Below, piece by piece: positions 59,399 to 64,000 of a DNA stretch of 64,000 nt. Within the stretch, counting starts at the first letter, position 1, and each line of letters begins with the position of its first letter. Under the pieces are notes generated by a model. That model ran no database searches, had not been told where the DNA came from, and saw only the letters and a program-made list of their open reading frames with translations. The position numbers and the translations under genes are program-made. The stretch is from an uncultured Eubacteriales bacterium (lineage in GTDB: Bacteria > Bacillota > Clostridia > Oscillospirales > Oscillospiraceae), in assembly GCA_900546915.1 (NCBI GenBank), contig UREY01000004.1:1-64000 (forward strand). Direction: 5' to 3'.

Positions 59399-61450
59399 AT
59401 GTACACTGCTAAGGATATTCGTAATATCTGCCTGCTGGGTCACGGCGGCGACGGAAAGTCCGCCCTGGCCGAGAGCATGCTGTTTTTGACCAAGAGCATC
59501 GACCGCTTGGGCAAGCGCACGGACGGAAATACCGCCAGCGACTTTGATCCGGAGGAAATCCGGCGCGGCTACTCCATCTCCACCTCGGTTCTTCCTGTGG
59601 AGTATCATACATGTAAGCTGAATATCTTGGATAACCCCGGTTATTTTGACTTTGCCGGGGAGGTGGCCCAGTCTTTGCGGGTGGTGGACTCCGGTCTGAT
59701 TTGCCTCACCGCCAAGGGCGGCGTGGCCGTGGGGACCGAGAAGGGCTGGGACGCCTTGGCAGACGCCGGCCTGCCGGCTATGTTCTATATCTCCAAGCTG
59801 GATGAAGATCACGCCGACTTTTTCAAGGTCTATGACGCGCTCCGCGATACATATGGACAGGGTGTGGTGCCCCTGACCTTCCCCGCCGTGTCCGGGGGCA
59901 AGGCGGTAGGCGTGGTGGATGTGGTCTCCGGCCTGGCCGGCAAGCCGGACGGCGGCAAGATGGATCTGCCTGCCGATGCGGCGGAGTATCTGGAAACCTA
60001 CCGCCATATGCTCAACGAGGCCGTGGCCGAGACCAGCGAGGAGCTGATGGAGAAGTTCTTTATGGAGGAGCCCTTCACTCCGGAGGAGCTGACGGCCGGT
60101 ATTCGCTCCGCCATTCAGAGCCGCTCGCTGTTCCCCGTGTTCTGCGGCTGCGCCATGACCGGCCTGGGCACGCTGGAGCTGCTGAACGACCTGGTGCAGT
60201 ATGCGCCCACGCCCCTGGAGGGCAAGCCCATGCCAACAGCCGAGGGCGGCGAGAAGACGCTGGACCCCAGCGGCGCGCCGATGCTCTTTGTATTCAAGAC
60301 CCTCACCGATCAGTATGGAAAGAACTCCTTCTTCAAGGTGTTCTCCGGCGATGTGACTTCCGATCTCACCCTGGCCAACGCCCGCGCCGGCGGCAACGAA
60401 AAGCTGGGCCGCCTGTTCTTCCCCAAGGGCAAAAAGTACCTGGATGCCGCCAAGATCTGCTGCGGCGACATCGGCGTGGTGAGCAAGCTGGCCTCCGTCC
60501 GGACCGGAGACACCCTGGGCGCCGCCGGTAAGACGGTGGCTCTGGCGCCGGTTTCCTATGACGAGCCCTGCTACACCCTGGCGGTTTATGCCAAGGTCAA
60601 GGGCCAGGAGGATAAGATTGCCAACGGCCTGACCAAGCTGAACGAGGAGGACGGCTCCTTTACCTTCGGCAACAGCGGAGAGACCAAGGAAATGGTGATC
60701 TCCGGCGTGGGCGACATTCATCTGGACGTCCTGTGCTCCAAGCTGAAGTCCAAATATAATGTAGAGGCCGAGCTCCGGCCCGCCAAGATCGCTTACCGGG
60801 AGACCATTAAGAAGAAGGTAGAGGTCCACGGCCGCCATAAGAAGCAGTCCGGCGGACACGGCCAGTTCGGCGATGTGTACATCCGTTTTGAGCCGCAGCA
60901 GGAGTCGGAGGAGATGATTTTTGCCGACGAGACCGTGGGCGGCTGCGTGCCCAAGAACTTTATCCCCTCGGTAGAAAAGGGCCTGCGCAACTGCGTCGGG
61001 AAGGGCGTTTTGGCCGGTTACCCGGTGGTGTTCCTGAAGGCCACCTTGTATTTCGGCTCCTCCCACCCGGTGGACTCGTCGGATATGGCCTTCCAGACCG
61101 CGGCCGGTATTGCCTATAAGGACGGCTTGCCCAACGCCGGTCCCACGCTGCTGGAGCCCATCTGTGAGCTGAAGGTCTACATCCCCGAGGCCAACATGGG
61201 CGACATCATCGGCGACCTGAACAAGCGCCGGGGCCGCATCATGGGCATGAATCCCGACGCCAAGCGCCGGGGCTGGCAGGTGGTGGAGGCCGAGGTTCCT
61301 CAGGCGGAGATGAGCTCCTACACCATCGACCTCCGGGCCATGACCCAGGGCCGGGGCTCCTTCTCCATGAATTTTGTCCGCTACGAAGAGGTTCCCCAGG
61401 CCAACCAGGCGAAAATCATCGCCGACGCCAAGAAGGACGAAGAGGGCTGA
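59399..61450 (+). CDS. elongation factor G-like GTPase (EF-G paralogue)
   Basis: 683 residues with the five-domain EF-G layout. Domain I has P-loop GHGGDGKS (residues 14-21) instead of the usual AHIDAGKT; switch II is DNPGY (78-82) instead of DTPGH, replacing the catalytic histidine by tyrosine; and the NKxD base motif reads SKLD. Domains IV-V (about 470-683) are complete (KKVEVHGRHKKQSGGHGQFGDVYIRFEP and GDIIGDLNKRRGRIMGMNP). It therefore looks like a ribosome-binding factor with altered GTPase control, distinct from translocation EF-G. Related proteins are frequent in Clostridia, but their role is not established. Confidence 0.88.
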   Translation: MYTAKDIRNICLLGHGGDGKSALAESMLFLTKSIDRLGKRTDGNTASDFDPEEIRRGYSISTSVLPVEYHTCKLNILDNPGYFDFAGEVAQSLRVVDSGLICLTAKGGVAVGTEKGWDALADAGLPAMFYISKLDEDHADFFKVYDALRDTYGQGVVPLTFPAVSGGKAVGVVDVVSGLAGKPDGGKMDLPADAAEYLETYRHMLNEAVAETSEELMEKFFMEEPFTPEELTAGIRSAIQSRSLFPVFCGCAMTGLGTLELLNDLVQYAPTPLEGKPMPTAEGGEKTLDPSGAPMLFVFKTLTDQYGKNSFFKVFSGDVTSDLTLANARAGGNEKLGRLFFPKGKKYLDAAKICCGDIGVVSKLASVRTGDTLGAAGKTVALAPVSYDEPCYTLAVYAKVKGQEDKIANGLTKLNEEDGSFTFGNSGETKEMVISGVGDIHLDVLCSKLKSKYNVEAELRPAKIAYRETIKKKVEVHGRHKKQSGGHGQFGDVYIRFEPQQESEEMIFADETVGGCVPKNFIPSVEKGLRNCVGKGVLAGYPVVFLKATLYFGSSHPVDSSDMAFQTAAGIAYKDGLPNAGPTLLEPICELKVYIPEANMGDIIGDLNKRRGRIMGMNPDAKRRGWQVVEAEVPQAEMSSYTIDLRAMTQGRGSFSMNFVRYEEVPQANQAKIIADAKKDEEG

Positions 61451-61503
61451 TTGGCCCTGGAAAAATCTGAAACGGCTCGTTGCAAAACGGGATAAGAAAC
61501 AAA

Positions 61504-61537
61504 ACGAGAGGCCAACCCCCTTGGGGTGGCCTCTCGT
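61504..61537. terminator. bidirectional terminator
   Basis: 11-bp perfect stem (61504-61514 with 61527-61537) with inner CCC/GGG pairing, between the convergent EF-G-like and DUF3795-VOC genes. Confidence 0.75.
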
Positions 61538-61562
61538 CGTATATGGGCGGCGTTTACCGGCC

Positions 61563-62300
61563 CTAAAGGGCGGTGAGGTATTCCAGCGGAACGTCCATGC
61601 GGCGGGCGGTCTCTTCCAGGGTGAGGCCTTGGGAGAGGAAGCGGCGGACCACGGCGGACATGGGCTCGCCGACCTCGATGACGTGCCCGTCGGGGTCGTA
61701 AAGGCGCAGGGCACGCTGGCCCCAGGAATGCTCTCGGATTGGATGCACAAGCCGGACGGACATGGCTTCCGCCTTTTCCGCAAACTCGTCCAGGTCCTCG
61801 GTCTCAAAATACAGCTCTCCGGCGTGGTGGGTCAGGGTGACCGGACCGGTTTCCAAAAGGCCCTTCCAGGAATCCAGGGTTTGCAGAGCCAGGCCGCAGG
61901 ACAGCGTGACGTTGGCGCCTAGGTCGTTTTGCACCTCCAGGCCCAGAAGATCCCGGTAAAAGGCCTTGGAACGCGCCATATCCCGGACGGCCAAGAGGGT
62001 GCAGATATATTTCGTCTCCGGCCCCCTCTGCTTGAGATGCTCCACTCGTTCCCGGATGCCGGCGGCAAATGCTTCGTCGGTCAGCTGGGGGTCCCGGGTG
62101 GCGTGCCAGATGGAGCAGGGCAGCTCCCGGCATGAGGCGCAGCTTGGGCGTTTGTTTTCCAAGACGGCGCACCGGTAAATGGGACACGGGGTGTCGGGAC
62201 TGTAAAAGGGACGGCCCTGGGAGGCGGTGCAGCCCGGACAGTTTGTCCCGGCGTAGCTGCACTGGCTGCAGTCTGTGCCGCAACAGCTCATGGTTTTCAT
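61563..62300 (-). CDS. DUF3795-VOC fusion protein
   Basis: 245 residues. The first 75 are a Cys-rich DUF3795 region (CCGTDCSQCSYAGTNCPGC...CASCRELPCS) that probably binds metal; residues about 95-205 are a vicinal oxygen chelate (glyoxalase-like) domain with AVRDMARSKAFYRDLLGLEVQ and LYDPDGHVIEVGEPM; the tail is helical. Substrate and reaction unknown. GGAGGAA precedes the ATG. It lies next to an AraC regulator on the same strand. Confidence 0.82.
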   Translation of the reverse strand: MKTMSCCGTDCSQCSYAGTNCPGCTASQGRPFYSPDTPCPIYRCAVLENKRPSCASCRELPCSIWHATRDPQLTDEAFAAGIRERVEHLKQRGPETKYICTLLAVRDMARSKAFYRDLLGLEVQNDLGANVTLSCGLALQTLDSWKGLLETGPVTLTHHAGELYFETEDLDEFAEKAEAMSVRLVHPIREHSWGQRALRLYDPDGHVIEVGEPMSAVVRRFLSQGLTLEETARRMDVPLEYLTAL

Positions 62301-62369
62301 GTTGTTTCCTCCTGACTGTATCGATCCGATTGGTTCAGTCTTTGCCCATGGCGGGAAGACGCTCTTATT

Positions 62370-63209
62370 TTACGGAAGAAACTCGGGAATTTCTTGTAAA
62401 AAACCGACATCTTTTCGGGCGTAGGCCAGAGCCTGGGGGATGGTCATGGTGTGAAACCGTTTGAAGTCCCGGAGCAGATGGGCCTGATCGGTGTAGCCGT
62501 AACGGAAGACGGCGTCCTGGACGTCAAATCCCGGCTGCAGGGCGTCGCGCCAGAGGAGCTGGTAGCGGATGAGGCAGGCCAGCGCTTTGGGCGGCAGACC
62601 GATGCGGCTCTGAAAAAGCCGCTCCAGCTGCCGGGTGCTGATATGCAGGCTCCGGCTCAGCTGATCGATAGACCCCCGGCGGCAGAGCATTTCCCAGGAC
62701 GCCTGCAGTACAGTTTCGCCGGACCGGTCCGTCTGCAGAGAAGACAGTAGGATTTGCTCCGCTTCCCCGGCCCGTCCGGCCAGGGTTGTGCAGGCCTGCA
62801 TCCGGGGAGCCAGGGCCCGGTACAGCCGGGGGAAGAGCTGCTGGGCCGGGCAGATGAGGTTTTTGGAATCGGTCAGAGGCGCGTCTGCGAACAGCGCAGC
62901 GGCCCAGGGGTAAAACCGGACGGCGAAGGTGGAAGACTGCGCCCCGGCGCTGCCCGGGGTGACGAAGGCGCGGTCGTTGATGCCGCAGAAACAGCCGGTC
63001 ACCGGCGCGCCGTCCTGGGGAATCTCCAGAATCAAATCCATGCAGGTGTCCGGCGTCACCAGGGTTCCGATCTCCGGCCGGTGCCGGTCTGTGCCCCAGA
63101 AGCACCGCACCCAGGGCCGCAGAGCGGGACAAGGGAGCAGCTCCCGGTACAGCGCCGAATTTCGAAACGGGCTGGCTGTCAGGGGCCGATAGAGTTGATG
63201 AAATTCCAT
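62370..63209 (-). CDS. AraC family transcriptional regulator
   Basis: 279 residues. N-terminal sensory region with a conserved WVRCFWGTDRHRP...GTLVTPDTCMDLIL block, and C-terminal double helix-turn-helix (about 175-270, RRGSIDQLSRSLHISTRQLERLFQSRIGLPPKAL...FRYGYTDQAHLLRDFKRFHTMTIPQAL). ATG at 63209 with GGGAGG upstream. Precedes the DUF3795-VOC gene by 69 bp, so it may control that gene. Confidence 0.88.
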   Translation of the reverse strand: MEFHQLYRPLTASPFRNSALYRELLPCPALRPWVRCFWGTDRHRPEIGTLVTPDTCMDLILEIPQDGAPVTGCFCGINDRAFVTPGSAGAQSSTFAVRFYPWAAALFADAPLTDSKNLICPAQQLFPRLYRALAPRMQACTTLAGRAGEAEQILLSSLQTDRSGETVLQASWEMLCRRGSIDQLSRSLHISTRQLERLFQSRIGLPPKALACLIRYQLLWRDALQPGFDVQDAVFRYGYTDQAHLLRDFKRFHTMTIPQALAYARKDVGFLQEIPEFLP

Positions 63210-63315
63210 GGCGCTGCCTCCCTTGAAAATGCTGCACGGGATTTTCGCGGTCTGCCCGGCCGGGCGGGAAAAGAAAAAGCAGGCCGCCGTCTGCGGCCCG
63301 CTGGGTGTCCGAGCG

Positions 63316-63670
63316 AATGCGACCGGGTCTATAAGCCGGGTTCTGTCATCGACAGCCATCTATCTAGACCCGGGATTGCTCCCGGGTTCCAGCCACCTCT
63401 TGGGGACGGCCGGGCAAGCCGATTGTCCCTCACACGGTGTTGCTCCGGATAGAGTTTACAGCACCCCGATGTTCCCATGGGGCGGGTGCGCTCTTACCGC
63501 GCCTTTTCACCCTTACCTCCCGGTACGGAAGGCGGTATCTTTCTGTTGCACTTGTCCTAGGGTCACCCCCGGCGGGCGTTACCCGTTATCCTTGCCCTGT
63601 GGAGCCCGGACTTTCCTCACGGGGAGCCTTTCGGCTTCCCCCCGCGGCTGTCCGACCCGGTCGCGGTCCT
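63316..63670 (-). ncRNA. rnpB: RNase P RNA (class A)
   Basis: Minus-strand RNA of about 355 nt. Hallmarks read in order: GAGGAAAGTCCGGGCTCC near the 5' end, the conserved central blocks, and ACAGAACCCGGCTTAT near the 3' end. P1 is formed by GCGACCGGGTC-type arms at 63319-63329 and 63654-63664, fixing both ends within a few bases. It cleaves the 5' leader of tRNA precursors. Confidence 0.95.
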
Positions 63671-63748
63671 ATTGTAGCGGATTTCGGGAGAATTGTCAAA
63701 GCTTTTCTCCCGCCGCTCCCCGGCGCCTGAGGACCGGCTTTTCCGCCC

Positions 63749-63777
63749 TTGCAAACTTCGCCGAAAGTGGCTATACT
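63749..63777 (+). promoter_or_regulatory. murD promoter
   Basis: TTGCAA (63749-63754), 17-bp spacer, TATACT (63772-63777). Divergent from rnpB. Confidence 0.7.
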
Positions 63778-63820
63778 AGGATCATAGAACAGCGCGTTTT
63801 GCGCGGAATCGAGGAATGGT

Positions 63821-64000
63821 ATGGCAAATGGGACATGGCGTGCCTTTTTGGAGCAGTGGCGTCGGCAACGGCTTTTGATTCTGGGGCTGGGGGTCAGCAA
63901 CCGGCCGTTGGCCCGGATGCTCCTGGCTGCCGGTTGCCGGGTGACCGGCTGTGACCGGACGAGCCGGGAGCAGGCGGACCGGGAGGTTCTGGCGCTGGAG
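63821..64000 (+). CDS. murD: UDP-N-acetylmuramoylalanine-D-glutamate ligase, N-terminal part
   Basis: The window ends after 60 codons. The visible part, LLILGLGVSNRPLARMLLAAGCRVTGCDRTSREQAD, is the N-terminal Rossmann domain of MurD, the ligase that adds D-Glu to UDP-MurNAc-L-Ala in peptidoglycan synthesis. GAGGA precedes the ATG. The rest of the gene lies beyond the right edge. Confidence 0.85.
   Translation, partial: MANGTWRAFLEQWRRQRLLILGLGVSNRPLARMLLAAGCRVTGCDRTSREQADREVLALE

Noticed and set aside
58946..61807. 953-codon minus-strand open frame
   Set aside because: Shadow of the EF-G-like gene and its flanks; composition (His/Gln/Gly/Leu-rich) typical of antisense GC-rich DNA.

Overview
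The window looks like chromosome from a strictly anaerobic, spore-forming, proteolytic member of the Clostridia. Base composition and gene content are closest to Oscillospiraceae/Ruminococcaceae gut bacteria such as the Flavonifractor, Lawsonibacter or Oscillibacter group; this is inference from gene content, not from a marker-gene search. Supporting features are the germination protease Gpr and sporulation regulator SpoIIID, three SLH-anchored surface proteins, Ptb-Buk, an indolepyruvate:ferredoxin oxidoreductase, strong Shine-Dalgarno sites, and high GC (about 58-60% by eye) in the core genes. No CRISPR array, prophage or complete insertion sequence is visible.

Layout. 0-2 kb: rpsT, gpr, then a 680-bp gene-free stretch with a cluster of DnaA-box-like sequences. 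2-7.7 kb: a nucleoside ABC importer with a nucleoside hydrolase, a PlsC-type acyltransferase and tRNA-Leu(TAG). 8-10.8 kb: a MATE exporter and an orphan carbamate kinase. 10.8-17.3 kb: a lower-GC block, bordered on the left by a hairpin MITE, that holds a siderophore importer in yclNOPQ order, a second MATE exporter and a divergent MerR-family regulator. Both the exporter and the importer have a promoter with the 19-bp spacer and dyad typical of MerR activation. 17.4-24.6 kb: a NifU-like/GGGtGRT gene pair, an AAC(6')-like acetyltransferase, tex, birA, a nitroreductase and small proteins. 25-29 kb: gdhA, serA, serC and spoIIID on the minus strand. 29.3-38.5 kb: two giant SLH surface proteins (a gingipain-adhesin-like protein and a subtilisin-like protease) and a winged-helix regulator. 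38.6-49.2 kb: a second MITE of the same family, holB-ricT, tRNA-Ala(GGC), an NDT/TIR-like TPR protein, a DUF975 protein, an Sfp-type transferase, a zinc-ribbon protein, ruvCAB with an unannotated 54-codon gene ahead of ruvC, and a secreted lysozyme-like protein. 49.3-56.6 kb: a FadR-type regulator divergent from buk, ptb, a PH-like membrane protein, iorA, iorB and an aminotransferase. 56.8-64 kb: an AT-richer SLH/GLUG surface protein, an EF-G paralogue, a DUF3795-VOC fusion, an AraC regulator, RNase P RNA and the start of murD.

How it fits together. Surface protease and adhesin genes, glutamate dehydrogenase, and an aminotransferase-IOR-Ptb-Buk operon point to peptide and amino-acid fermentation: amino acid to 2-keto acid to acyl-CoA (reducing ferredoxin) to acyl phosphate to acid plus ATP. 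The observations most worth following are the MerR-siderophore-MATE module, the NifU-like/GGGtGRT pair, the NDT/TIR-like TPR gene, the EF-G paralogue with altered GTPase motifs, the DnaA-box cluster and the paired hairpin elements.
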